The position numbers and the translations under genes were made by a program. Shown here one piece after another: positions 34,640-42,841 of a stretch of DNA of 64,000 bases; positions within the stretch are counted from its first letter, which is position 1, and each line of letters starts with the position of its first letter. The notes under the pieces are model-generated. The model was given only the letters and a program-made list of their open reading frames with translations, ran no database searches and was not told where the DNA came from. The DNA comes from HTCC5015 sp051747425 (GTDB lineage Bacteria > Pseudomonadota > Gammaproteobacteria > HTCC5015), in assembly GCA_051747425.1 (NCBI GenBank), contig JBNJGD010000003.1, positions 124,001 to 188,000 on the forward strand, written 5' to 3'.

Positions 34640-36736
34640 CTACATGCTCGAGGCGAAGTCGAAACTCATGGAATCCAGCGGTGGCGAGATGAAGTGCCCC
34701 TGAATGAAGTCCGAGCCAATGGTCCAGATCACTGACAGCGTGGTCGGGTCCTCGACATGCTGGATGATGGTTTGGCGGCCTTTTTCGTGGGCCAGGTTGG
34801 ACAGGTCGGTCAGTCGGTTCTGGTGTTCCTGATTGTTGAACAGGTCCTTGGTAAAGCTGGCATCGAACTTGATGAACTGGGCCGGAATGGTTTCGATGAT
34901 CTTTTCCGGGTTGCTGGCCAGACCGAAATCGTCGATGGCAAAGCCGCAGCCGATGGCTTCGATGCCGGCGGCGAAGGCCTTGGCCTGGCTGAGATTTTCC
35001 TGAACCGACTCCTCCTTGACTTCGAACACCAGACAGTTCTTGGGCAGGCCGGAGGCGCGCACGCGATCCTTGATCCAGGGGAACAGTTCCTTGTCCTTGA
35101 TCGAGCTGTCGGTGAGCTTGATCAGGAGAATGGTCTTGTGGCCCTTCTTGAATTGCTCGACCAGATCCTTGAAAGCGTGGGTGATGATCCAGCGGTCGAT
35201 GTCCCGGGCCTGGCCGGTGAGTTCGGCGGCACTGAGGAACTCACCGGGGCTGACCTCGGCACCGTGCTCGTCGCGCATGCGCACCAGCACCTCGTAGCGT
35301 TCGAGTTCGCCGCCATCGAGTTTGACCAGGGGTTGGTAAATGAGGAAGAAGCGGTTTTCCTTGATCGCTTTGTCGATCTTTTCGCGCCAGGCCTTTTCCA
35401 GTTGCTGTTGGGTCATTTCGCCCTCTTTGGGGCGATAGACTTCGTAGCGGTTACCGCCGGCCTGGGCGGCCTTTTGGGTAGCCTGGTTGGCGCGGTTAAT
35501 GACTTCAGAGGTGCGCAGTGAGGAATCGTCCACCAGGCTGACACCGATGCTCACGCTGATCTCGTTCCACTCCTTGCCCTCCGCGGTCACATTGAGTCCC
35601 GTCACCAGTTTCATCAGGCCTTCGGCGCGTTTTTTGACATCGGCGGTTCGGTCCTTGATGGGAATCAGGTGAGAGAAAACATGACCGTCGTAGCGGCAGG
35701 CCATGGCCTTCTCACCCAGCTTCTCGCGGAATTTCTCGGCCACCGCCTGGATGATCTGGTCACTGCCAACCACACCCATTTCCTCGGTGTACTTGCTGAA
35801 ATTGTCGATGCTGATGTGGAAGTAGGCGAATTCCCTTTCGTTGTCCTTCATGGCCGCGAGGTGTTGTTCGAATTCCTTGATAAAAGCCTGGCGGTTGAGT
35901 AGCCCGGTATTGGGGTCGATGCGGGCCATGGCCGAGAGCTTCTCTTCCAGCTCTTTGGTGTTGCCCGCAGCCTCTTCCTTCTTGCGGATAATGATCTGGG
36001 TACAGGCCTCGCCGTCAATACTGGCGCTGCTGAACTCCATGTCCGAGTCCATCACTGACTGATCGGCCAGTTCCAGGTCGGTGCGGTAGTGGACGGCCTG
36101 GTCCGAGGTGTCCAGCGTGCGCAGGAATTCCTTGAGTTCGTTCTGCTTTTCGTCGACCACCATGTCCATGATGGGCAGACCTTCCAGATCGTCAAAACTT
36201 TCATAGCCAAACAGGTCCAGGTAGGAGCGGTTGGCGTAGACATGCATGCCCTCGTGGACATAGGCGATGGCGTCCCGGGAGCTTTCCATCAGGCTCTGGT
36301 TGCGGATTTCGCTCTCTTCGTAGAGTTTTTCCAGTCGTTGCAGCTGACGGTGCATGGAAGCCATGTGGTGTTCGCGGCGGACCACATGACTGAGGTGGTT
36401 CATGTCGTCGCCGTCGACCACATCGTCGGCGCCGTCGTGCATCATCTGGGCAATGTCCAGTTGCTCGTTCTCCTCGCGCAGCAGAACGATGGGCAATTCA
36501 CTGTCCAGGGTGGAAGCGTAGGAGTTGAGGTCCTTGATGCCCACTTCGGCGTGACCGTGGCGCAACAGAACCACATCCGGGTTGTTTTTCTCGATCAGCG
36601 TGGTGATGTCGTCGCCAGAGCGGAAATAGGTGCTTCGCACCGCCAGGCCCATGCTGCGGAGTGTGCTGTTGTAGCCCTCTCCGCGGGTGGCGTCCGTTTC
36701 AACGATCAGCAGTCGGATGGTGGGTGTGGTACTCAA
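34640..36736 (-). CDS. fimX: FimX-like REC-PAS-GGDEF-EAL c-di-GMP effector
   Basis: 698 residues from a TTG at 36736 (first codons S-T-T-P-T-I-R-L-L-I-V); no suitable ATG exists before residue 33 and the upstream sequence is unlike the family. A REC-like domain (1-125) is followed by a PAS domain (about 150-260, DAIAYVHEGMHVYANRSYL), a GGDEF domain (about 290-430) and an EAL domain (about 445-690). The GGDEF site is degenerate (YDGHVF) and EAL reads E-V-L, as in P. aeruginosa FimX, which is an effector, not an enzyme. FimX binds c-di-GMP and PilB and promotes type IV pilus assembly at the pole. The whole-length resemblance, including PAS and tail (FIQGHFISPP), is strong. Confidence 0.88.
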   Translation of the reverse strand: MSTTPTIRLLIVETDATRGEGYNSTLRSMGLAVRSTYFRSGDDITTLIEKNNPDVVLLRHGHAEVGIKDLNSYASTLDSELPIVLLREENEQLDIAQMMHDGADDVVDGDDMNHLSHVVRREHHMASMHRQLQRLEKLYEESEIRNQSLMESSRDAIAYVHEGMHVYANRSYLDLFGYESFDDLEGLPIMDMVVDEKQNELKEFLRTLDTSDQAVHYRTDLELADQSVMDSDMEFSSASIDGEACTQIIIRKKEEAAGNTKELEEKLSAMARIDPNTGLLNRQAFIKEFEQHLAAMKDNEREFAYFHISIDNFSKYTEEMGVVGSDQIIQAVAEKFREKLGEKAMACRYDGHVFSHLIPIKDRTADVKKRAEGLMKLVTGLNVTAEGKEWNEISVSIGVSLVDDSSLRTSEVINRANQATQKAAQAGGNRYEVYRPKEGEMTQQQLEKAWREKIDKAIKENRFFLIYQPLVKLDGGELERYEVLVRMRDEHGAEVSPGEFLSAAELTGQARDIDRWIITHAFKDLVEQFKKGHKTILLIKLTDSSIKDKELFPWIKDRVRASGLPKNCLVFEVKEESVQENLSQAKAFAAGIEAIGCGFAIDDFGLASNPEKIIETIPAQFIKFDASFTKDLFNNQEHQNRLTDLSNLAHEKGRQTIIQHVEDPTTLSVIWTIGSDFIQGHFISPPLDSMSFDFASSM

Positions 36737-36818
36737 GTCGACCCCATGCTTATTGTATTTAAGGTTAAGTGGCTCATTGTATGCACCGCGCGGGGCCTTG
36801 CAAGCGGCAATATCCCGG

Positions 36819-37853
36819 TCAGGCGCCAGCGATCGGGGTTTTGGCCCCTTCGCCTTCGATCTCCCGAACCAACTTTGGCACAAGATAGCCGGACAGTCGT
36901 TGACGCAGGGCAAGTATCAGCTCGGCGCCACGGGCCTCGTTCACCTCAAAATGGGCGGCCCCGCGCACCCGGTCGAGCAGGTGCAGATAGTAGGGCAGTA
37001 CGCCGATCTCGAACAGCTTGTCGCTGAGCCTGGCCAGAGTCTCGGCGCTGTCGTTGATCCCGGCCAGCAGCACCGCCTGGTTCAGGCAATGGACACCGGC
37101 GCCGCGCAGGCGGGCCACAGCCTCGGCCACCTCGCCGTCCAGCTCCCGGGCGTGATTGGCGTGGATCACCATCACCGTGCGCAGTCGAGATTCGGCGAGT
37201 CGACGGCACAGGAATTCGGTGACCCGGCTGGGCAGCACCACCGGCTGGCGGCTGTGCAGGCGCAGGCGTTTGAGGTGGGGAATGGCTTCGAGGCGAGTGA
37301 TCAGGGCATCGAGGCGCTTGTCGCTGAGACTCAGGGGGTCGCCGCCGCTGAGGATGACTTCGTGGATGTCGTCGTGTCCGGCGATGTAGGACAGGGCCTC
37401 GTCCCACTGGCTCTGGCTGGCGCTGGCGGACTCGTAGGGGTATTCCCGGCGGAAGCAGTAGCGGCAGTGGATGGCGCAGACACCGGTGGCCACCAACAGC
37501 ACCCGGCCGCAGTACTTGTGCAGCAAACCGGGCGCCTTCTGCGCGGCCAGGTCGCCTACCGGGTCAGCGTCAAAGCCGTCCACAGCCTGGTGCTCCTCAC
37601 CCAGCGGCAAGACCTGCCGCAGCAGGGGGTCGTCGGGATCGCCGGGCGCCATGCGCGCCACATAGGCCCGGGGCACGCGCAGGGGAAACAGGCCGGCGGC
37701 GGCCTCGGCGCGTTGCAGGAGGTCGTCGCGGTGGCCGAGACCCACGGCCTCCAGCAGCTCGGCCGGGCTCTGAATGGCCTCGGCCAACTCCCGCTTCCAG
37801 CGCGGCATATCGGGCCGTAGCGGCTTTTCCGCAGCGGGTTGTGCAGGTATCAT
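36819..37853 (-). CDS. epmB: EF-P lysine 2,3-aminomutase EpmB
   Basis: 344 residues. Radical SAM enzyme with CxxxCxxC at C126, C130 and C133 (CAIHCRYCF). Like E. coli YjeK it converts alpha-lysine to (R)-beta-lysine, the group EpmA attaches to EF-P. The PLP lysine is expected in the C-terminal third; the last residues (GAELILALRQRLSGYLVPKLVREI) match the family. It is divergent from efp (54-base gap), and epmA follows efp, so the modification pathway is contiguous. Confidence 0.95.
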   Translation of the reverse strand: MIPAQPAAEKPLRPDMPRWKRELAEAIQSPAELLEAVGLGHRDDLLQRAEAAAGLFPLRVPRAYVARMAPGDPDDPLLRQVLPLGEEHQAVDGFDADPVGDLAAQKAPGLLHKYCGRVLLVATGVCAIHCRYCFRREYPYESASASQSQWDEALSYIAGHDDIHEVILSGGDPLSLSDKRLDALITRLEAIPHLKRLRLHSRQPVVLPSRVTEFLCRRLAESRLRTVMVIHANHARELDGEVAEAVARLRGAGVHCLNQAVLLAGINDSAETLARLSDKLFEIGVLPYYLHLLDRVRGAAHFEVNEARGAELILALRQRLSGYLVPKLVREIEGEGAKTPIAGA

Positions 37854-37907
37854 AGCGACCTTCCCAATTCGGCGCCCCGCGCCGGTGCAAAAGACAAGAG
37901 GAATCCC

Positions 37908-38480
37908 ATGGCGTCACACAGCACCAACGAATTCAAAAGCGGCCTGAAACTGATGATCGACGGCGACCCCTACAGCATCGTCGAGAACGAATTCGTCAAG
38001 CCGGGCAAGGGGCAGGCGTTCTGCCGCGTCAAGGTTCGCAATCTTAAAACGGGAAAGGTCGTCGATAAAACCTATAAATCCGGTGACAAGGTGGAGGCCG
38101 CCGATGTCATGGACACCGAGATGGACTACCTCTACACCGACGGCGAGTTCTGGAACTTCATGGATCCCAACACCTTCGAGCAGGTGGGCGCCCCGGAGGC
38201 CGCCGTCGGCGACGCCAAGCAGTGGCTCAAGGAGCAGGATACCTGTGTGGTCACCCTGTGGGACGGCGTACCGATTTCGGTCGAGCCGCCCAACCATGTA
38301 GTGTTGGAAGTCACCCAGACCGATCCCGGCATTCGCGGCGATACCGCCCAGGGCGCGACCAAACCCGCCACGGTGGAAACCGGCGCCACGGTGCTGGTGC
38401 CACTGTTTGTCGACAATGGCGATTTACTCAAAATCGACACCCGCACCGGCAAGTACATATCCAGAGCCAGGGAAGACTAG
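37908..38480 (+). CDS. efp: Translation elongation factor P
   Basis: 190 residues from ATG 37908, preceded by AAGAGGAA; in-frame upstream codons overlap the divergent epmB promoter. It rescues ribosomes stalled at polyproline. Domain I carries K34 in KPGKGQAF, the residue beta-lysylated by EpmA. Domain III ends TGKYISRARE, the family signature. It is followed after 12 bases by epmA. Confidence 0.97.
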   Translation: MASHSTNEFKSGLKLMIDGDPYSIVENEFVKPGKGQAFCRVKVRNLKTGKVVDKTYKSGDKVEAADVMDTEMDYLYTDGEFWNFMDPNTFEQVGAPEAAVGDAKQWLKEQDTCVVTLWDGVPISVEPPNHVVLEVTQTDPGIRGDTAQGATKPATVETGATVLVPLFVDNGDLLKIDTRTGKYISRARED

Positions 38481-38492
38481 GGCTTCTAGATA

Positions 38493-39458
38493 GTGTTAAC
38501 AGGCTCTAATTGGCAGCCAAGCGCTGCGCTGGAGACCCTGAAGAAGAGGGCGCGGATACTGCAGGGTATTCGCGCCTTTTTTGATGCCCGTGGCGTGCTG
38601 GAAGTGCAGACGCCGCTGCTCTCCCGCGCCGCTACCACGGATGTCCAACTGGCCAGCTACCAGGTCGATACCGACGCCGGGCCGCGCTTTCTGCACACCT
38701 CCCCGGAACTGCCCATGAAGCGCCTGCTGGCGGTGGGCTTTGGCGACTGCTACCAGATCGCCCCGGTGTTTCGGCCCGGGGAGGCCGGCCGCCACCACAA
38801 CTCCGAGTTCACCCTGCTGGAATGGTATCGCAGGGGCTTCTCCATCGACGAGCTGATCGACGAGACGGCGGCACTGATTCATCACTTACACGGCCAGCCG
38901 CTGCCCCTGGAACAACTGCGTTACGCCGAGGCCTTTGAACGCCAACTGGGCCTGTGTCCGCTGGAGGCCAGCGACGCCGAGATTCAGTCCCTGCTGGAGC
39001 GCACCGGGCTGTGGTCGGGCGAGCGCGAAGCACTGCCCAGAGACAGCGCCCTGGATTTGCTCTTCAGTGAGGCCGTGGCCTGTCACTTTCCCGACGACCG
39101 GCTCACCGCCATCAGCCACTACCCGGCCAGCCAGGCGGCCCTGGCCCAAATCGACCCCGGCGACCCGCGTACGGCCCGCCGCAGCGAACTCTACTGGGGG
39201 CCACTGGAGCTGGCCAACGGCTTCCAGGAACTGGCCGACCCGGCCGAACAGCGCCGGCGCTTCGAGGCCGACAACCAGCAGCGCCGTGAATTGGGCCTGC
39301 CCGAGCAGCCTGTGGACGAACACTTTCTCCAGGCCCTGGAACAGGGCCACTTTCCCGAATGCGCCGGCATCGCCCTGGGCGTGGACCGTCTGATCATGCA
39401 AATCACCGGCGCACGCCACATCGGTGAAGTCATCGCCTTCGACACCCATCGCGCCTGA
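38493..39458 (+). CDS. epmA: EF-P--(R)-beta-lysine ligase EpmA (PoxA/GenX)
   Basis: 321 residues from a GTG start at 38493, 12 bases after efp; AGGG at 38479-38482 is the best ribosome-binding site. It is a truncated class II LysRS without the anticodon-binding domain: motif 2 HHNSEFTLLEWYR (about 110-122) and motif 3 GIALGVDRLIM (about 290-300). It attaches beta-lysine to K34 of EF-P. EpmC, which hydroxylates the modified lysine, is not in the window. Confidence 0.95.
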   Translation: MLTGSNWQPSAALETLKKRARILQGIRAFFDARGVLEVQTPLLSRAATTDVQLASYQVDTDAGPRFLHTSPELPMKRLLAVGFGDCYQIAPVFRPGEAGRHHNSEFTLLEWYRRGFSIDELIDETAALIHHLHGQPLPLEQLRYAEAFERQLGLCPLEASDAEIQSLLERTGLWSGEREALPRDSALDLLFSEAVACHFPDDRLTAISHYPASQAALAQIDPGDPRTARRSELYWGPLELANGFQELADPAEQRRRFEADNQQRRELGLPEQPVDEHFLQALEQGHFPECAGIALGVDRLIMQITGARHIGEVIAFDTHRA

Positions 39459-39461
39459 CTG

Positions 39462-39653
39462 GGTTAGCCACAGAGGTCACAGAGAACACAGAGGGTTTGT
39501 TGTGGGAGGAGTGGTTCCCGTCATTGCGAGCCGAAGGCGAAGCAATCTGCCAAACCGTGAGCAGATCGCCGCGTCGCGGTGCTCCTCGCGATGACAATGT
39601 AGCAGGCCCGCCCCCGGGCCGACCTTGTCGCGGCGAAGGTGCCGCTCCTGCGA
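39462..39653. repeat. Composite repeat A-B-C without right A arm
   Basis: Left A arm GGTTAGCCACAGAG with two more heptads (39462-39494); type B at 39520-39595; type C at about 39599-39653 (GTAGCAGGCCCGCCCCCGGG to GCCGCTCCTGC). A right A arm is absent. With short flanks this fills the 300-base gap between epmA and the HEPN gene; a 94-base stretch before the HEPN start holds only its ribosome-binding site. Confidence 0.8.
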
Positions 39654-39758
39654 CACAAACCGTCGCAAAGTCCAACTAGCCTGACGGGGCACCGATCCTC
39701 TGGCATGCTTTCGGGGCATTGGCAACGACACACCAAGAACAACGGAGAAGGACAGACT

Positions 39759-40412
39759 ATGGCCACTGACTACGCCCGCTTGAAAGAACGCCAGCGCGCC
39801 GAGCGCGAGCACCACCCCCAGGGACTGGGCCTGCGGGTTCACCGGGCCCTGAGCTGGCTCAATCGCGCCGAGCAGTGCGAGGACAGCGATGGCCAATTCG
39901 TCTTCTTGTGGATTGCCTTTAACGCCGCCTACTCGGCGGAGAACGGCGGCCGACCCACCAGCGAAGCCGATCGCTATCGCCGCTTTCTGATCAAGCTCGC
40001 CGATCTCGATCGCGAGAAAAAACTGCACCAGCTGGTCTGGCAGCAATACCCCCAGGCCATTCGCGTGTTAATGGACAACCCCTATGTCTTTCAGCCCTTT
40101 TGGGATTATCAGAACGGTCTGGACAGCGCCGAGGACTGGGAAAAAACCTTTCAAAGGGACAAGCAACGCGCCCATCAGGCCCTGGCCAAACAGCAAACTG
40201 CCAGTGTACTGAGCGTGGTCTTTTACCGGCTCTACACCCTGCGCAACCAGCTGATCCACGGTGGCGCCACCTGGAACTCCCAAACCAACCGGGAACAGCT
40301 GCGCGACGCCACGCGACTGCTGTTTGACTTGGTGCCCACCGTTATCGAGCTGATGCTGGATCACCCCGACGCCCTGTGGGGCGACGCGATGTACCCGCCG
40401 GTGGAGACCTGA
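39759..40412 (+). CDS. HEPN-like domain protein
   Basis: 217 residues from ATG 39759, preceded by GGAGAAGG. Predicted helical. Residues 162-167 read RNQLIH, the R-x4-H motif of HEPN RNases, followed by G-G as in RNA-cleaving members; an N-terminal helix with FVFLWIAFNAAY (48-58) completes the HEPN pattern. HEPN proteins include toxins (HEPN-MNT), RNase LS and Cas accessory nucleases. No MNT nucleotidyltransferase or other partner is adjacent; the following gene is a convergent phosphoesterase. A stand-alone housekeeping or stress RNase is possible. Function unproven. Confidence 0.72.
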   Translation: MATDYARLKERQRAEREHHPQGLGLRVHRALSWLNRAEQCEDSDGQFVFLWIAFNAAYSAENGGRPTSEADRYRRFLIKLADLDREKKLHQLVWQQYPQAIRVLMDNPYVFQPFWDYQNGLDSAEDWEKTFQRDKQRAHQALAKQQTASVLSVVFYRLYTLRNQLIHGGATWNSQTNREQLRDATRLLFDLVPTVIELMLDHPDALWGDAMYPPVET

Positions 40413-40428
40413 ATATCGGGCCGGGACC

Positions 40429-41352
40429 CTAGACCCAGACAAAGCCCGCCGCAGAGAGGCGTTGTTCGCCGTCCCAGCGGTAGGCGCACATTTTTCGATC
40501 GCCACTGGTGGCCGCCACGCTGTAGTCGACACAGGCGATGCTGTCGCTCAGGGGCGCGGGGGTGCCGTTGAGCCAGTAGTGGCCGACAAACAGCGGCTTG
40601 TCGCCGGGGTAGTGGGGCAGGTCGTCCAGCGGTGCCGGTTTGTCGGGTATGAGGTCGGTCTGATGGCTGGGTACCCGCGCCAAATCGCGGTAGGTGGTGG
40701 CGCTTTTATCCCACCAGCGGGTGCGGATTTGGCTTCTCGGGTGTTCGTCTTTGTCGGGGAAATGGGCGCCGTCGGGCAGGGCCAGCTCGTAGCCCTTGAG
40801 CAACACCTCCAGGGCGTCGAATTCCGGCGTGCCCTTTTTACCCACGGTGTGCCAGGCCTCGACCAGCAGGCGGTTTTGAGCGTCCAGGTACGGGCGCAGC
40901 ACCTCGATGCTGTCTTCGTGCCAGCAGGCGTGGATGATGCGCAGGCCATCCAGGTCCAGCCACAGGGGCATTTGTCGGAACCAGTCCAGCATCTCCCGGT
41001 AGAGGTTTTCATCGTGGCTCACCTCGTGGAGAAAGGCCTTGTGCTGGTTACGGTTTTTATCGTTGTGGGGGCGCAGAAATTCGCCCGGCTTGTCCGGATG
41101 GGGCAGGGTCCAGGCCACGGCATTGAATTCGTGGTTGCCCATGACCACCTGGGCTGAACCGGCCTCGACCATTTGCCGGACCACATGGTAGGACGCCCAC
41201 TGCTGCGGTCCGCGGTCGATGATATCGCCGACAAAAATGGCCTGGCGCTCGGGGTGTTGCCAGGCGCCGTCGTGCTCCCGATAACCCATTTTTTTGAGCA
41301 GGGCGGTGAGTTTGTCGGCGTGGCCGTGGATGTCGCCAATAATGTCGTACAT
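40429..41352 (-). CDS. Metallophosphoesterase (calcineurin-like)
   Basis: 307 residues. The dinuclear metal site is complete: GDIHGH (6-11), GDIIDRGP (about 42-49), GNHEFN (about 73-78) and a later GHYW. The arrangement is that of the PrpE/PP2A-like bacterial phosphatases, which act on phosphoproteins or dinucleoside polyphosphates. The C-terminal segment (SIACVDYSVA) also fits. It is convergent with the HEPN gene with a 16-base gap. Confidence 0.9.
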   Translation of the reverse strand: MYDIIGDIHGHADKLTALLKKMGYREHDGAWQHPERQAIFVGDIIDRGPQQWASYHVVRQMVEAGSAQVVMGNHEFNAVAWTLPHPDKPGEFLRPHNDKNRNQHKAFLHEVSHDENLYREMLDWFRQMPLWLDLDGLRIIHACWHEDSIEVLRPYLDAQNRLLVEAWHTVGKKGTPEFDALEVLLKGYELALPDGAHFPDKDEHPRSQIRTRWWDKSATTYRDLARVPSHQTDLIPDKPAPLDDLPHYPGDKPLFVGHYWLNGTPAPLSDSIACVDYSVAATSGDRKMCAYRWDGEQRLSAAGFVWV

Positions 41353-41367
41353 AAACGCTCTTGAATG

Positions 41368-41529
41368 TTATGAAATCAATCGAGTCAGGGGGAAATACGC
41401 CCTGAAGGAGCTGCCGGGTTGCTGCTTCTCATCAACGGGGTGTCCCTGTGTGTCCAGCAGTATGGATTCGCCCTTGGTGTAAAGAAAACGGTAGTAGGGT
41501 TTAGGACGCGGTTTTAGCCAGGTCCACAT
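41368..41529 (-). CDS. Possible small ORF (53 aa), uncertain
   Basis: A 53-residue frame from ATG 41529 to TAA, just before the phosphoesterase start on the same strand. It is rich in W, P, K and Y, with sensible codon use (W-T-W-L-K-P-R-P-K-P-Y-Y-R-F near the start). No clear Shine-Dalgarno sequence precedes it. It could be a small gene, the remnant of a longer one, or chance. It occupies most of the 259-base gap between the phosphoesterase and the tRNA. Confidence 0.28.
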   Translation of the reverse strand: MWTWLKPRPKPYYRFLYTKGESILLDTQGHPVDEKQQPGSSFRAYFPLTRLIS

Positions 41530-41559
41530 CAATGGCGTCTACTGTTGTTTGGCTCGGGA

Positions 41560-41580
41560 ACACAGAGGGCACAGAGAATC
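41560..41580. repeat. Isolated type A left arm remnant next to the tRNA
   Basis: GAACACAGAGGGCACAGAGA contains two CACAGAG heptads and no partner arm. It lies about 30 bases from the 3-prime end of the tRNA-Arg gene. Confidence 0.6.
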
Positions 41581-41611
41581 TATGACGCCTTCGCCCGATG
41601 ACGCTGGTAAA

Positions 41612-41688
41612 TGGTGCCCTCGGCAGGAGTCGAACCTGCGACCTGCCCCTTAGGAGGGGGCTGCTCTATCCTGCTGAGCTACGAGGGC
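41612..41688 (-). tRNA. tRNA-Arg (anticodon CCU)
   Basis: 77 nucleotides on the minus strand including an encoded CCA (bases 41614-41612). The acceptor GCCCTCG pairs with CGAGGGC. The D-arm is GCTCAGCAGGATAGAGC, the anticodon loop CTCCTAA within a GCCCC/GGGGC stem, and the T-arm carries GGTTCGACTCC. Positions 34-36 are CCU, reading AGG, a rare Arg codon in GC-rich genomes. Integrative elements often target such tRNAs; no duplicated 3-prime end was noticed here. Confidence 0.97.
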
Positions 41689-41820
41689 GTGGTGGTTTTC
41701 CTCACGGCCGCCGATTTCTGGTAAATTAGCGGACTTGCCGCCGGGTTGTCCGGCGGGCGGCAATTCTACCGCGACTTGGCGGTGTCTTCCATTGGCCGCG
41801 GGGATTTGAGGGTTTTTGTT

Positions 41821-42570
41821 ATGCGTTCTGTCTTGCTGGTGCCCTTGTTGGCAGCTTCTTTGTTTTTGGCCGGGTGCCCCATGCTCGAGGGTGTGGTGCA
41901 GAGTTCCGGCGTGACTTCCAATGCGCCGACGGCGCAGGAGTCGCAATCCGCCACGCGCCAGGCGCTGCTGCAGGGCGTGGATCGCGCCGTGGCATCACTG
42001 GGCAAAGAGGGCGGTTTCAGCACCACGGCTTACCGTTTGCCCCTGCCCGAGGAGTTGCGCTCCACCGCCGAGCGAGCCCGCAATATGGGGCTGGGCCGCT
42101 ATGTTGACGAGTTCGAGTTGAGCCTGAGTCGCGCCGCCGAGGAGGCCGTGCCGGCGGCCTTGCCAGTGTTCAAGAGCGCCGTGGCCGATATGAGCATCGC
42201 CGATGCCGTGGCCCTGATCCAGGGCGAGGAAGACGCCGCCACGCGCTACTTCAAGCGCCAGCGCGAGGATCAGCTTCAGGCCCGCTTCAAACCCATTGCC
42301 GACCGCGCCCTGGCCGAGGTCGGCGTGGTGGAGCACTACGAAAAGTTGGCCGAGAAAGTGGCCTACTACGGCCGCCTGGTGGGTTACGAGCCACCGGCGC
42401 CCGATGATCTCAGCGGCTATGTGGCCCGCCAGGCCAGCGATGCCCTGTTCGACAAAATGGCCGAGGAAGAGGCCCTGATCCGCCAGGACCCCGTGGGCCG
42501 CGGCACCGATTTGGTCAAAAAAGTCTTTGGTCACTATTTGGAAACCCCGGAAGACGCGGCCGGGTCGTAG
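41821..42570 (+). CDS. DUF4197 family lipoprotein
   Basis: 249 residues from ATG 41821; an upstream in-frame codon (41746) would mask the signal sequence. Lipobox L-A-G-C with Cys19. The body is helical with the features of DUF4197 (ATRQALLQGVDRAVASLG, and a C-terminal DGLFDKMAEEEALIR-like block ending in the VFG motif). The role of DUF4197 proteins is unknown. It is transcribed away from the tRNA gene (132-base gap). Confidence 0.85.
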   Translation: MRSVLLVPLLAASLFLAGCPMLEGVVQSSGVTSNAPTAQESQSATRQALLQGVDRAVASLGKEGGFSTTAYRLPLPEELRSTAERARNMGLGRYVDEFELSLSRAAEEAVPAALPVFKSAVADMSIADAVALIQGEEDAATRYFKRQREDQLQARFKPIADRALAEVGVVEHYEKLAEKVAYYGRLVGYEPPAPDDLSGYVARQASDALFDKMAEEEALIRQDPVGRGTDLVKKVFGHYLETPEDAAGS

Positions 42571-42579
42571 CTTTTTCCG

Positions 42580-42814
42580 CGGCCACAGAGTGCACAGAGA
42601 ACGCAGAGAGTTTTAGGTTCGTAGGGCGGAAGCGGTGCAGCCGCATCCGCCGAACAAATGGCGGATGTGCCTCCGGCACTTCCGCCCTACTTGCTCGCGT
42701 GCAGGCCCGTCATGGCGAGCGAAACCATCTGCATAACGGTTCGGCAGATCGCTTCGTCGCTTCGCTTCTCGCGATGACACATAATAACTCCGTGGGCTTC
42801 GTGGCTCTGTGGCC
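42580..42814. repeat. Composite nested repeat A(D-B)A
   Basis: Left A arm GGCCACAGAGTGCACAGAG (42581-42610). Type D hairpin (about 42620-42690: GTAGGGCGGAAGCGG inverted as CTTCCGCCCTAC, with inner GCATCCGCC/GGCGGATGT). Type B (42708-42778) and a right A arm (42788-42814, ending GGCTCTGTGGCC). It fills the space between the DUF4197 stop and mrcB start; an in-frame GTG inside the right arm (42809) is not a credible mrcB start. Confidence 0.85.
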
Positions 42815-42841
42815 CGTAATCCAATTCATCAACAGGCATTT

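Noticed and set aside
41612..41688. tRNA-Arg as the attachment site of an integrated element
   Set aside because: No integrase gene and no repeat of the tRNA 3-prime end were noticed on either side; nearby genes are ordinary housekeeping genes.
42809..42841. Upstream GTG as the start of PBP1B
   Set aside because: It is inside a type A repeat arm and lacks a Shine-Dalgarno sequence; ATG 42842 starts a tail with the family-like basic composition.
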